64,000 bases of DNA from Haloarcula nitratireducens (GCF_019599505.1 NZ_RKLT01000001.1:620001-684000); one strand, 5' to 3'; shown: positions 16,401 through 25,440, counted from the first letter of the stretch. The notes: generated by a model not told the origin, from the letters alone. Numbers and translations: made by a program.

Positions 16401-18284
16401 GCACCGTGGAGCGACTTCGACTGGAGCGAGAAGGGACAGCTCGCTCGCTTGCTCTACGACGAAGACGACGATTGCGAGTTCCCGCCCGACAAGGACGCCC
16501 GACAGAACGACTCCATCGATGGGGACCCGCCGGACATCGCACCGCGTCCGGGCGACCCCTGCCCCGCGGACGCCAGAAAGCGGTCGTTCGACGTGAGCGC
16601 GTTCAACACGGAGATCACGTACAACGAATACGACGACCACGACCCGATCGGAATCGTCTACGCGCTCGAAGAGAACATCGAGGGCATCGAAGACGGTTGT
16701 CTCCCGCTCACACCGCTGACCCTTCGCACGAACGTCGGCGACTGTATCGAGGTGACCCTGACGAACGACGTCGACTTCGACGAAATCGAGGAGATCGAAG
16801 AGGACCTCCAGGATAGCCAAGACGGCGAGGGCCACGCCCACCCGCGGATGCAGACGAGCCGGCCGTGGGAGCGCTCCGAGCGCATCTCCCTTCACCCACA
16901 GCGGTTAGACTACGACGTACTCGCCTCCGACGGTGTAACCGCGGGGTTCAACTGGGACCAGACGATCGGGCCGGGTGAGAGCATTACCTACAGGTGGTTC
17001 GCCAACGGGGAGGTCGGAACGTCCGTTCTGTTCGATCACGCGGACCTCCGAAGCAACCGCCACCACGGCGCGTACGGTCGAATACTTGTCGAAGACGAGG
17101 GCGTCAAATATCTCGACCCGCACACTGCCGAACCCGCCCGGCAGGGGATCGGCGACTCGACGATGCTGAAGGTACCCGACGGCCCCGACAGGCGGAACTA
17201 CTCGCTCGCGTTCGCCGACGGCCAGTTCATTCTCAACGAAGACGACCCCGACGACTGCGTGGTGCCGCCGGGCCCCGATATCGAGGACCCCGATGACCCC
17301 TGCAACCAGCTGGGTGATCCGGAGGACCACGGCTACCAGGCGATCAACTACCGGAACGAACCGTTCACCCGGCGGTTCGACGAGGATCCCGACCCTCCTG
17401 ACGTCTATGACTCCGACACGCACGGCGACCCAGCGACACCGGTTCTCCGAGCTCTACTCGGTGATCCCGTGACGTTCCGCGTGCACAAGACAGCGGACAA
17501 AGCCGACGGACTCGTGTTCCACCTCTCGGATCACATGTGGAAGCGGTTCCGCGGCGTCGAGAACTCGGCGACTATCGGCGTGGACGACCGAGTTACGGTC
17601 GGCAAGGCCGATAACATCGAGCCGCTCTACGATGCGGGCGGATACACCAATAGCACCGGTGACTTCATCTACCAGGAGACGCGGGAGCGCCGCAAGCTCG
17701 AAGCGGGCTACTGGGGAATCTTCCGCGTTCGCGATAAGCTGCGACAGTTCGGTAAACCAGTTCAACCGCTCCCCGACCAAGCACATAATATCCCACTGCG
17801 GAAGCGTCCGGAGTGGGTCGTCGCGACCGGGGATATCGACGGTGACGGGACGAAGGATCTCGTCGTCGGCGTCCCCAACAGCGTGTTCGGGAGCAAAGAG
17901 GCCGGCGCGGCCTACCTGTTCTTCGGCCCGGTCGAGAAATCGGAGATCACGGATCTCTCGGACGCCGACATCCGGGTCGTCGCTGAACCCAATGACGGTG
18001 ATCCGAAGGTCGATATCGTCGTGAACGACACCGGCGCTGCCGACTCGATCGTCGACCTCATCAAGGACACCGTTCTGACGGTCAAGAACTGTAAGGACCT
18101 CGACGTGACCTTCGATAAGCACACCGCGGAACACTTCGAGAGTGCGACGGTCACAATCGGTGACGACGAAGTCGACGTGGAACTGGACGACGTTTCTATC
18201 TCGGAGAAGGGAACCGTCGTCGCCACGTTAGCCGATGGAACCACGCTAACCGTGCGCGGCTGCCAGTCGTTCTTCGACGACTGA
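13404..18284 (+). CDS. Giant Tat-exported triplicated multicopper oxidase with FG-GAP-like tail
   Basis: 1626-residue exported protein with RR at residues 46-47 (TTRRNFLKGG). Three homologous two-cupredoxin units begin near residues 88, 604 and 1059; each opens with a VxxNxxxxHxPxGxxYxLEE block. Unit 1 keeps the C-terminal copper motifs: HVHHLHGH (412-419) and HCHLFPHYGEGM (492-503), which gives the whole type 1 site. Unit 2 keeps the N-terminal ones: HIH (701-703) and HDH (746-748). Unit 3 has lost most ligands. An integrin/FG-GAP-like segment (DIDGDGTKDLVVG) starts near 1470. Large MnxG-type manganese oxidases have a similar multi-domain plan, so metal-ion oxidation is plausible. ATG 13404 is preferred to an in-frame TTG at 13389; ATG 13494 would give a shorter Tat leader. 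Confidence 0.85.
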   Translation: MPKDEPETDRSDKPALRADSQTGDSDKPDEMNNEAQLLGTTGNTTRRNFLKGGSSLAAAAAFPTGASSAGEDERTDHVPDEPDGGGKVRHFDVHAIDVDIVYNRYGLHQPVGVMYALKEDVDEIRELSGKVPCDQRVVFDDDDEAEESFCDDIPDGKKADGDTRLIQPLTLRAERGDIIEIEFHNDLDCRVSSMHQTSLPYEVKESDGMEVGFNPDTTVEPGESITYRWHAAELGQHFFLDGANQAFDSADEDPQKANLLSRGLFGTVSVFPQGTDWTDPLTGEEVQGRVQADIHLPDDVPDDAVEQGFPSGTSYREFLVHYHTPEGIQTADGGQLTYPNSDEEQTVHAINYRADPTGNRIPALENEESELKESFYNSWLHGDPGGGDNVYPMYVGDPVKAVAVGASVEENHVHHLHGHRWKEVPGDIESDTIDSQTVGLGATYTAPYVTGAGEPQAGLRDFTSVRPDMDFTDAFEVGAGGAHGSPGDYLFHCHLFPHYGEGMWGLMRALDKETDELQPLPNNDPPIPKESDIPGYPEFIPGEFNEDPPFPPYGAAGKEEFRDPEPDEERALTREGEILPGAPYTDPCEPDIEDFEPEYEGETREYTIVALPADIVYNDAGHHDPNGIVYVLEEHADLVKEGKMNPEPLVIRANVGDCVEITFRNEVTDENIAAIPADRTPDNSEGKPESVPIEEGGKSNHIHFVSYDVLGSDSLANGFNYRQDSQPGCEAYYRWYADEEGTIFFHDHITGIEDVMHGSFASLVVEPPNSEWLDPYNGEPIKSGTQAIIDPEEGEAYREFCVAYQDFAQLLNRDGELINKDAEHNENSGVMSLNYRNTPYYIRDDCDPAYVHSSYVHGDPSTPVFEAYEDDNVRFRLWQACYEEQHNFSIHGKQINPVGLDPQDTISQIIGTSEAFTFDIVKDDYGTDHDGFEELRKNPSGLPIRDYVYGSTIVDDRWDGMWGLYREFGGEVDHLYPVPGQGTPKKKIKEKDLKEMGHPAPWSDFDWSEKGQLARLLYDEDDDCEFPPDKDARQNDSIDGDPPDIAPRPGDPCPADARKRSFDVSAFNTEITYNEYDDHDPIGIVYALEENIEGIEDGCLPLTPLTLRTNVGDCIEVTLTNDVDFDEIEEIEEDLQDSQDGEGHAHPRMQTSRPWERSERISLHPQRLDYDVLASDGVTAGFNWDQTIGPGESITYRWFANGEVGTSVLFDHADLRSNRHHGAYGRILVEDEGVKYLDPHTAEPARQGIGDSTMLKVPDGPDRRNYSLAFADGQFILNEDDPDDCVVPPGPDIEDPDDPCNQLGDPEDHGYQAINYRNEPFTRRFDEDPDPPDVYDSDTHGDPATPVLRALLGDPVTFRVHKTADKADGLVFHLSDHMWKRFRGVENSATIGVDDRVTVGKADNIEPLYDAGGYTNSTGDFIYQETRERRKLEAGYWGIFRVRDKLRQFGKPVQPLPDQAHNIPLRKRPEWVVATGDIDGDGTKDLVVGVPNSVFGSKEAGAAYLFFGPVEKSEITDLSDADIRVVAEPNDGDPKVDIVVNDTGAADSIVDLIKDTVLTVKNCKDLDVTFDKHTAEHFESATVTIGDDEVDVELDDVSISEKGTVVATLADGTTLTVRGCQSFFDD

Positions 18285-18435
18285 CCGCGTCGGATAGCGC
18301 GGCGGTACGACTCCCGATTTTTCCAGTTGTCGAAGACGGCGCGCGCGGAGATTCTTTCCGAGGCGGTCGCGTCACGCTGTGGCACGTTTCCCCTGTGACC
18401 CAACGGAAACGGCGGTCGCGCGATCAGGAGAGCCA

Positions 18436-19356
18436 CTACCGCGGCCGTAGGTAGAACCCGGCGAGCACTACTACAAGCATCCCAGCCCCCAGAAGATACA
18501 CGGCCAGCCCGTTAGGCGACCGAGCGGAATCGACAGTCCCGTTCGGAGTGATTACGGCGTCGTCTGTCGAAGTCCGTCCTACAGAGTGTGTGGCGTCATC
18601 AGCCTCACTAGTCACCGCCGCACCAGCGGTAGCATCGCCCGTACCGTTACTCTCGGTAAGACGGATACGATCTCCGTCGCTCATTCCGAGTGAAACCGGC
18701 TCTCCATAGAGCGTTTCCTCGCCGTGCACAGTTGCAGACACAGTATAGTTTCCTGGGGACAGTTCGTGAAGCGGGACCGTCACCTCGTACCTCTCAGCAC
18801 CGGTGCGCTCGCCCGTCGCCGATACCATCTCGGTGTCGTTGAACACCACTGCACTGACGCCCGCAGGAGCGTCTTCGCTGGCCGTTCGAGTGACGGTTAC
18901 TGCGACCCTCGTCTGTCCCCCTGCCTTAGCGCTGGTCGGCGCATCAATGGCTACCGAGTATCCACTGACGATAACCGGGTGAATCGCCCGAGCAGTGTCG
19001 TCTGACGCGAGTACCAGTAGATACGACCCCGGTTCGAGACCAGTAGTCGAGAGCGTTCGAGTCCCGCTCTCCGGGGCGGTGACCTGCCGATAAATCTGCC
19101 GGTCAGAGGTATAGAGGGTGAGCGACGCGTTAGTGTCGTCCGGTACAGTTACGGCGACAGTGAGTGGCTCGCCGGGCGTCGTCCGAGTGAGTTCTGACAC
19201 AGTGAATCGCGTATCACCGATTGGAACCGTCCGTTCCGGGACGTCGGTGCTCTCCCCAAGTGAGAGATCGTACGCTGCCTCTGGCGTTGCAATAGCCATC
19301 GGCAGCGTAGCACTCAGGAGTGCCAGAGTGAGGATGATAGTCCACGCGAGGCGCAT
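18436..19356 (-). CDS. Secreted, C-terminally anchored Ig-like protein
   Basis: 306-residue surface protein. It has a Sec-type signal peptide (about 1-23, ending ALLSATLPMAIAT), two or more beta-sandwich-like segments (about 45-215; GEPLTVAVTV, LEPGSYLLVLAS, LHELSPGNYTVSA), a Ser/Thr/Asp-rich stalk with NGT sequons, and a C-terminal helix (about 280-300) followed by RPR. This fits a membrane-anchored extracellular protein. No family was identified. It is divergent from the MacB-like ABC exporter at 19498 and may be its partner or cargo, by position only. Confidence 0.72.
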   Translation of the reverse strand: MRLAWTIILTLALLSATLPMAIATPEAAYDLSLGESTDVPERTVPIGDTRFTVSELTRTTPGEPLTVAVTVPDDTNASLTLYTSDRQIYRQVTAPESGTRTLSTTGLEPGSYLLVLASDDTARAIHPVIVSGYSVAIDAPTSAKAGGQTRVAVTVTRTASEDAPAGVSAVVFNDTEMVSATGERTGAERYEVTVPLHELSPGNYTVSATVHGEETLYGEPVSLGMSDGDRIRLTESNGTGDATAGAAVTSEADDATHSVGRTSTDDAVITPNGTVDSARSPNGLAVYLLGAGMLVVVLAGFYLRPR

Positions 19357-19497
19357 GAAAGCGACTACAGCGCAGTCGGTTGTTGGAATAGTCTAGCTAC
19401 TTGGAACGTAGACGGTATCTACCGTCGCGCAGCGACCCGACCGCGCGCGTTATACCGAGTATACTATTCCCGCCCCCGAGAGCAGACCGCGATATCA

Positions 19498-20268
19498 ATG
19501 TCGGACGGGGATCAGCTGCCGCTGGAACGGGGGAACGGTGAGCATCCGGGCCAAACCACTGCCGAGACGACGGTGGTCGGCTGTGACGGTGCCGGACGCG
19601 TCTATCGCCGGAGCAATAGCAGATTTGGCGGCGAGTCTGAAGCACACACAGTTACCGCCCTGGACGACGTGACGCTGCAAATAACGCCCGGGGAGTTCGT
19701 CGGTATCGCCGGTCCCAGCGGGAGCGGGAAGTCGACGCTCTTACACCTTCTCGCGGGACTCGACGCGCCGACCTCCGGGACCGTCTCGCTCGCGGCGACC
19801 GACGTCGGGAGCCTCACGAAACGGGAGCGAACGCGACTCCGACTCGATCACGTCGGTATCGTCTTCCAACGGTTCCACCTCCTCCCAGCGCTGTCGGCAC
19901 AGGCAAACGTGGCGCTGCCGCTCATCGAACGTGGTGTGCCGAAGGCGACTCGGCGGGAGCGCTCGAGAGCGTTACTCGACCGAGTCGGCCTCGGTGAGCG
20001 AACCACACACAAACCCGGCGCACTGAGCGGCGGCGAGCAACAACGGGTGGCCGTCGCACGGGCGCTGGCGACCGAGCCGTCGCTCCTCGTCGCCGACGAA
20101 CCCACTGGCGAACTCGACACGGCGACCGGTGAACGGATCCTCGACCAGTTCGAATCGCTCGCTGCTGACGGGGATCGAGCTGTGGTGCTCGCCTCCCACG
20201 ACGAGCGCGCCCTGGATCGGACCGACCGAGTGATTCGGTTGCGCGACGGCGAGGTCGTCGATGCGTGA
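19498..20268 (+). CDS. ABC transporter ATP-binding protein (MacB/LolD type)
   Basis: 256-residue ATPase that powers the two FtsX-type permeases encoded immediately downstream. Motifs: Walker A GPSGSGKST (about residues 72-80), the Q-loop around IVFQRFHLLPAL, signature LSGGEQQRVAVARAL, Walker B LLVADEPTGEL and a switch His in VLASHDER. An N-terminal extension of about 25 residues precedes the usual start. Its stop region overlaps the next gene by 8 bases, so the three genes are one translationally coupled operon. The substrate is unknown; MacB/LolCDE relatives move lipoproteins, peptides or drugs outward. Confidence 0.92.
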   Translation: MSDGDQLPLERGNGEHPGQTTAETTVVGCDGAGRVYRRSNSRFGGESEAHTVTALDDVTLQITPGEFVGIAGPSGSGKSTLLHLLAGLDAPTSGTVSLAATDVGSLTKRERTRLRLDHVGIVFQRFHLLPALSAQANVALPLIERGVPKATRRERSRALLDRVGLGERTTHKPGALSGGEQQRVAVARALATEPSLLVADEPTGELDTATGERILDQFESLAADGDRAVVLASHDERALDRTDRVIRLRDGEVVDA

Positions 20269-21496
20269 GCGGGGTCGGCGCCGCCTCGCACTCGTCGGCC
20301 TCGGCGTTCGGCGCGTCGTTGGCCGCGCTACCGGCGTCTCGCCCCGACGCGTTGCTCTCAGTGTCCTCGCAGTCGCCGTCGCGATCGGCTTCGTGGTCAC
20401 TGTCAGCGGAATCGCGCTCGGACTCGCCTCACAGTCGACGGTCCAGAGTGACGCGGTCGACTACTGGATCGTCCCCGAAGACGGTGGCACGACGACTGCT
20501 GTCGCCGTCGACGGGCCGAAACTCGGTGCCGTCCACGAGACCGCAGCGAGTCTCTCGACGGACGACCGCATCGATCACGCGACGCCGGTCCAGATGTCGC
20601 TGCTTCCGGTCCAAACACCCGCGACAGAGGGTGAGGAGTACGTCCTCGCGGTGGGCGTCGTGCCAGACGAGAACGCCGCGCGTATCGCGGGCCTCTCGAC
20701 GCGGCCGCTACAACCGGCCGATCCGCACTACGCCGATGGCCAGTACGACGGCCCCTGGACCGGCGAAGCGGTCGTCAGTGACGCGGCTGCCGAACTCCTC
20801 GGTGTTGCCGAGGGAGACTCGATCCACCCGCAAACGGACGAGCAGTCGCGTTCATTCACTGTCACGCATGTCGATGGTGCAGGCCTCTCGACAGGTGGTG
20901 GGTCAGTGCCGGTAATGCTCGTCCATCTGAGCGAACTCCAGTCACTCACCGGAGCGGAGGCGTCCGACCAGGCGAATCAGATTCTCGTCCGCACTGACGC
21001 ACCGGGCGTCGAGAGCCGGCTCGCACGGACCTATCCGCGGACGACGGTCGTCTCGAAAGGCGACCTCTCCGCTCGCAGACTCGGCACGTCCAACCTCGCG
21101 CTAGCCGTTGGTGTCGCCGCGTTTCTCGTCGTGTTCGTCATCGGCGTGCTCTTCGTCGCGACGATGATGGGGCTGGAGATCACCGCCGACCGACGACAAC
21201 TCGCTGTCCTCGACGCGATCGGGTTTTCACCGTGGTCGCGTGCGCAGGTCATCCTCGCTGAGACGCTCTCGATTACCGTCTGTGGTGGCTGCTGTGGCGT
21301 GCTGCTCGGAAGCGGGGGCATCGCGGTGACGAACCTCCTCGCCGAACAGTATCTCCCGGTCCCGGCAGTCGCTCGGTTCCACCCCGCACTCATCGCCTAC
21401 GGCATCGGCATCGCGATTCTTATCGGCCTCTTTGCTGCTCCCTATCCCGTGTTCCTCTCGCATCGGACACTGGGGAAGGAGGATCTCCTCCAATGA
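20261..21496 (+). CDS. ABC transporter permease, FtsX/MacB type (first)
   Basis: 411-residue permease. One N-terminal helix (about 30-55), a large extracytoplasmic MacB-PCD-like domain (about 55-275) and three C-terminal helices (about 285-310, 335-360, 370-395) make the standard four-helix FtsX plan. The extracytoplasmic domain shares YADGQYDGPWTGEAVV and HLSELQSLTG with the next gene, so the two permeases are tandem paralogues that probably form a heterodimer. It overlaps its neighbours by 8 and 4 bases. Confidence 0.88.
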   Translation: MRERGRRRLALVGLGVRRVVGRATGVSPRRVALSVLAVAVAIGFVVTVSGIALGLASQSTVQSDAVDYWIVPEDGGTTTAVAVDGPKLGAVHETAASLSTDDRIDHATPVQMSLLPVQTPATEGEEYVLAVGVVPDENAARIAGLSTRPLQPADPHYADGQYDGPWTGEAVVSDAAAELLGVAEGDSIHPQTDEQSRSFTVTHVDGAGLSTGGGSVPVMLVHLSELQSLTGAEASDQANQILVRTDAPGVESRLARTYPRTTVVSKGDLSARRLGTSNLALAVGVAAFLVVFVIGVLFVATMMGLEITADRRQLAVLDAIGFSPWSRAQVILAETLSITVCGGCCGVLLGSGGIAVTNLLAEQYLPVPAVARFHPALIAYGIGIAILIGLFAAPYPVFLSHRTLGKEDLLQ

Positions 21497-22728
21497 CCCG
21501 CATACTCCATCGTCTCAGAGCAATGCTCGGACTCGGGGTTGCACACCTTCGCCACGACCGTGGACGGACTCTCCTCGCTGTGATCGGCGTCGCCGTTGCA
21601 GTCCTCGCTACGACTGTCTTAGCGAGCGTCGGTGTCGGCGTCATCGATACCGGCACGGAGAAGTTCGACGCCGCGGATCGGGATCTCTGGGTCACCGGAG
21701 GACCGATTCGATTCGCTCCGGGGAGCGTTGGTGGCGTCGAAAACGGCATTGTGGATGCCCATCAGGTATCGGCTGAAATCGAGTCGCGAAAGGAAGTGCG
21801 GGCAGCCGTCCCACTTGCCTTTCAGACAGTGTACGTCGGGACAAACACCTCTGAGTTCGAGACGGTGGTCGCCGCAGGGGTGCCAGGGGGTGGACCCTCG
21901 GTCGACATCACGGAGGGGCCGGGATTCGAACGAGACGACGTTCACTACGCGAACGGCACCTACGACGGGCCGATGACTCGCGCGGTCGTTCTCGACCCAC
22001 AGACTGCACAGCGATTCGGTGTCGAACCCGGTGACACACTGTACGTCGGGGGCACGGTTGCAGGCGCAAAGGAGAACGCGTTCACGGTGGTCGGCATCTC
22101 GCCCACCTACTCTCGATTCCTCGGGACCGGCACGGCGACGATGCACCTAAGCGAGTTACAGTCCCTTACCGGGACCGCAGGTGCTGACCGAGCGACCCTC
22201 GTGACGATCCGCCTCGAAGATGGCGTCAGCGCTGGCCCGGTCAAACAGACGCTCCAGCAACAGTACCCGACATACACGGTTCGAACGAACCGCGAGCAAC
22301 TGCAAGCGACGCTCGAACGGCAAGCGCTCGTCGTGGCCAGCGGTATCAGCCTCGTGGTGCTCGCGGTGCTCGCCGGGACGGCCCTCACGGTGAATCTGCT
22401 GCTCTCGTTCGTCTATCAGCAACGACGTGAGCTCGCCGCGCTCAACGCGCTGGGCTGTTCATCGACGACGTTAACGGGCGTCGTCGTTTCACAGGCAATC
22501 CTGCTGGGCACCGTCGGCAGTGTCGTCGGTCTGCTGACGACGTACCCGGTCGTGGTCGGCCTCAACTACGTGACCGAAGCTATCGTGGGGTTCGAAAATC
22601 TCGTTCACACGCCACCGCTACTGCTGCCGGTCGGCTTCGGTATCGCTCTGGGAACGAGCGTCGCGGGCGCGATCGCCGCTGGCTGGCGCCTCAGCCGCCT
22701 CGAACCGATATCGACCTTACGCGCCTGA
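21493..22728 (+). CDS. ABC transporter permease, FtsX/MacB type (second)
   Basis: 411 residues, the same length as the preceding paralogue. Helices lie at about 18-40 and, C-terminally, about 280-305, 330-355 and 375-400. The extracytoplasmic domain carries YANGTYDGPMTRAVV and HLSELQSLTG, matching the first permease, while the N-terminus differs. The gene begins inside the previous stop (ATGA overlap). With the ATPase and first permease it forms a complete heterodimeric exporter. No membrane-fusion protein adjoins it, as expected for an archaeon without an outer membrane. Confidence 0.88.
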   Translation: MTRILHRLRAMLGLGVAHLRHDRGRTLLAVIGVAVAVLATTVLASVGVGVIDTGTEKFDAADRDLWVTGGPIRFAPGSVGGVENGIVDAHQVSAEIESRKEVRAAVPLAFQTVYVGTNTSEFETVVAAGVPGGGPSVDITEGPGFERDDVHYANGTYDGPMTRAVVLDPQTAQRFGVEPGDTLYVGGTVAGAKENAFTVVGISPTYSRFLGTGTATMHLSELQSLTGTAGADRATLVTIRLEDGVSAGPVKQTLQQQYPTYTVRTNREQLQATLERQALVVASGISLVVLAVLAGTALTVNLLLSFVYQQRRELAALNALGCSSTTLTGVVVSQAILLGTVGSVVGLLTTYPVVVGLNYVTEAIVGFENLVHTPPLLLPVGFGIALGTSVAGAIAAGWRLSRLEPISTLRA

Positions 22729-22918
22729 ACTGCCTGCCCTCCTTGTTTCTGGGTGCTCAGGCGGAGTGTTCGGTCGTCGGGGTTGGGCCCCGCGAACCGG
22801 GCTCCCGTGTTTTCGGTCGTGGGATGAGTGGGCAGACGGGTATAGGTGTCATCCTTCGCCGTCCGCAGCGTAGAATACACGTCGTAGGTTACCCATTGCT
22901 ATCACGTATCCATACGCG

Positions 22919-22926
22919 TTTATATT
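22919..22926 (+). promoter_or_regulatory. TATA box of the hsp20 gene
   Basis: TTTATATT centred about 29 bases before ATG 22952. It fits initiation a few bases ahead of the start codon. Confidence 0.6.
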
Positions 22927-22951
22927 CTACCACCGCGTATATGTGATTGTT

Positions 22952-23359
22952 ATGAGAGGACAACGATACCCCTTCGACGGCATGGACCGACTGTTCGACC
23001 AGATGCGCCGAGAGATGTTCGGCGGTGCGAGCGGTCCGGCTCTCGAAGACTCCAGCGGCTGGGACGCCGGGGTCTCCATCGAGGAGACGGACGACGGCTT
23101 CGTGGTGCTCGCTGACCTCCCGGGGTTCGAACGCGACGAGCTATCGCTGACGGTCCGCGACGACCGACTCCACCTCAGCGGCGAGCACGAGGTCGGCGAG
23201 GGGTCCACCTACCGCCGGCGGACCGTCTCCGAGACGATCGACCTCCCGACGCACGTCGACGCCGAGGACGCGAGCGCCACCTACCGCAACGGCGTGCTCG
23301 AAGTCCGGTTCACCGTCGAAGCGGAGTCCGACGAGGGCAACAGCATCGACATCGAGTGA
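22952..23359 (+). CDS. hsp20: Hsp20/alpha-crystallin small heat-shock protein
   Basis: 135-residue ATP-independent holdase chaperone. Residues about 40-125 are the alpha-crystallin domain with VSIEETDDGFVVLADLPGFERDEL and a final YRNGVLEVRF. The variable N-terminus begins MRGQRYPFDGMDRLFDQM, common in haloarchaeal Hsp20. The C-terminal tail is acidic and lacks a clear IXI motif. ATG 22952 is preferred to an in-frame GTG three codons earlier because of the TATA spacing. It is monocistronic. Confidence 0.93.
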   Translation: MRGQRYPFDGMDRLFDQMRREMFGGASGPALEDSSGWDAGVSIEETDDGFVVLADLPGFERDELSLTVRDDRLHLSGEHEVGEGSTYRRRTVSETIDLPTHVDAEDASATYRNGVLEVRFTVEAESDEGNSIDIE

Positions 23360-23463
23360 GCGAAGCGTGGCCGGCGCGGCCATGCTCTCCGAGAAAACTT
23401 TTCGAAACGGGTCGAGCATGAACATCCCTTATGTATTTGCCCTCGCCGGCAATAGCGAGTGGC

Positions 23464-25440
23464 ATGGCAGGGACACCGAGCTGGCGCGAGGCGGAGGCGA
23501 CCTACACCGACGAGGTGATCGGTGACGACACGCTTGGAGAGTTGTTCGCGGCGAGCGCCGAGCGGAACGCCGAGAGCGACGCTCAGCTGTACAAGGGCGG
23601 CGTCTACGACCGGTCACTGACCGACGAGATCCTGTCTGCCGCGCCGCCAGGCGAGTACGCGAGCATTACCTACGGGCGGATGCACGAGCTCGTCAAGCGC
23701 CTCGCCGCGGGGTTCCGCGAACTCGGCGTCGAACCGGACACGCGCGTCGGGCTGTTCTCGAACACGCGCATGGAGTGGGCGCTGTCGGACTTCGCGCTGC
23801 TGTCGGCCGGCGGCGTCGTGACGACGGTGTACACCGAATCCTCGCCCAAACAGGTCGAGTACCTCCTCTCGGACCCCGGTGCCGAGGCCGTCGTCGTCGA
23901 GAACGCGGAACTCTTAGAGCGCGTGCTGTCGGTCGAGGACGAGCTTTCGCTCTCCTTCATCGTCGTGATGGACGAGTGCGACACCGACCGAGAGGACGTC
24001 CACTCGCTCGCCGACGTGTACGAACGCGGCGAGGCGACCTTCGAGGAGGACGCTTACCGCTCGTGGCTCGACGAGCGCGACCCGGACGACCTCGCCAGCC
24101 TCATCTACACGTCGGGGACGACCGGCCAGCCGAAGGGCGTCCAGTTGACCCACCGCAACTTCCGGGCGAACGTCAACCAGACCAGAAAGCGCCTCGCGCC
24201 GCGGGCGGACAAACACCCGGACCTGCCGGCGGTCACGTCCGAGACGACCTCGATCGCGTTCCTCCCGCTCGCGCACGTCTTCGAACGACTGGCCGGTCAC
24301 TTCTTCATGTACGGCTCCGGAGCGGCCGTCGGCTACGTGGAACACCCCGATACGCTCGCCGACGACATCCAGAAGATTCAGCCGAACACCGGCGCGAGCG
24401 TCCCGCGGGTGTACGAGCGCATCTTCGGCAACATGCGCGAGCAGGCCAGCGAGTCGCCCGTCAAACAGCGCATCTTCGAGTGGGCGATGGACGTCGCCCG
24501 CGAGTACGCTCGCGCCGAGGATCCCGGTCCCGTGCTGAACGCCAAGCGCGGGTTGGCCGACCGACTCGTCTACTCGACGGTGAAGGAGAAGCTCGGCGGC
24601 GAGATCGAGTTCATGGTCAGCGGCGGCGGCAGCCTCTCGAAGACCCTCTGTGAGACGTTCCTCGGGATGGGGCTGACCATCGTCGAGGGGTACGGCCTCA
24701 CCGAGACGGCCCCGGTCATCTCGGTCAATCCGCCCGAAGATATCCGCCCGGGAACGCTCGGAATCCCCGTCGCCGACGTGGACGTCCGCATCGACGAGAG
24801 CGTGGTCGACGCCTCGGAGTTCGAGGACGTGACCGGCCCGCTCGGCGAACTGCTCGTGGACGGGCCGAACGTGACCACCGGCTACTGGGAGGAACCCGGC
24901 GCGACCCAGCGGGCGTTCACCGAGATCGGCGGGACGCGCTGGTTCCGAACCGGAGACATCGTCGAACGGACGCCCGACGACTTCCTGGTCTATCACGACC
25001 GCCTGAAGGAACTGCTCGTCCTCTCGACGGGGAAGAACGTCGCGCCACAGCCCATCGAGGACATGTTCTCGACGAGCGACCGCGTCGAGCAGATAATGGT
25101 CGTCGGCGACGACCAGAAGTTCGTCGCCGCGCTGGTGGTCCCGAACTTCGAGGAGCTCGAACGGTGGGCCGACGCCGAGGGCATCGATCTCCCCGAGGAC
25201 GACTACGCGAAGTGCGAGGACGACCGCGTGCGGGCGTGGGTGCAGTCGGCCGTCGACGAGACGAACGAGGAGCTGGAGAAGGTCGAGCGGATCAAGCGGT
25301 TCGAACTGGTGCCCGCCGAGTGGACGGCGGAGAACGACCTGTTGACGCCGTCGATGAAGAAGAAGCGGCGCAACATCAGAGGCGAGTTCGAGGCGAAGCT
25401 GCGGTCGATCTACGGCGACGAATACAACGCCGGGAACTGA
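23464..25440 (+). CDS. Long-chain acyl-CoA synthetase (AMP-forming)
   Basis: 658-residue adenylating enzyme of the FadD/ACSL type that activates fatty acids with ATP and CoA. Motifs: YTSGTTGQPKGVQLTHRNF (P-loop and start of the AMP site, about residues 216-234), GYGLTETAP (about 413-421), RTGDIVERTPDDF and DRLKELLVLSTGKNVAPQPIE (hinge and C-terminal lobe). The length matches the eukaryote-like long-chain branch. ATG 23464 is chosen over an upstream in-frame ATG (23431) because the extra residues are not conserved-looking. It is a single gene next to hsp20 with no operon sign. Confidence 0.92.
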   Translation: MAGTPSWREAEATYTDEVIGDDTLGELFAASAERNAESDAQLYKGGVYDRSLTDEILSAAPPGEYASITYGRMHELVKRLAAGFRELGVEPDTRVGLFSNTRMEWALSDFALLSAGGVVTTVYTESSPKQVEYLLSDPGAEAVVVENAELLERVLSVEDELSLSFIVVMDECDTDREDVHSLADVYERGEATFEEDAYRSWLDERDPDDLASLIYTSGTTGQPKGVQLTHRNFRANVNQTRKRLAPRADKHPDLPAVTSETTSIAFLPLAHVFERLAGHFFMYGSGAAVGYVEHPDTLADDIQKIQPNTGASVPRVYERIFGNMREQASESPVKQRIFEWAMDVAREYARAEDPGPVLNAKRGLADRLVYSTVKEKLGGEIEFMVSGGGSLSKTLCETFLGMGLTIVEGYGLTETAPVISVNPPEDIRPGTLGIPVADVDVRIDESVVDASEFEDVTGPLGELLVDGPNVTTGYWEEPGATQRAFTEIGGTRWFRTGDIVERTPDDFLVYHDRLKELLVLSTGKNVAPQPIEDMFSTSDRVEQIMVVGDDQKFVAALVVPNFEELERWADAEGIDLPEDDYAKCEDDRVRAWVQSAVDETNEELEKVERIKRFELVPAEWTAENDLLTPSMKKKRRNIRGEFEAKLRSIYGDEYNAGN

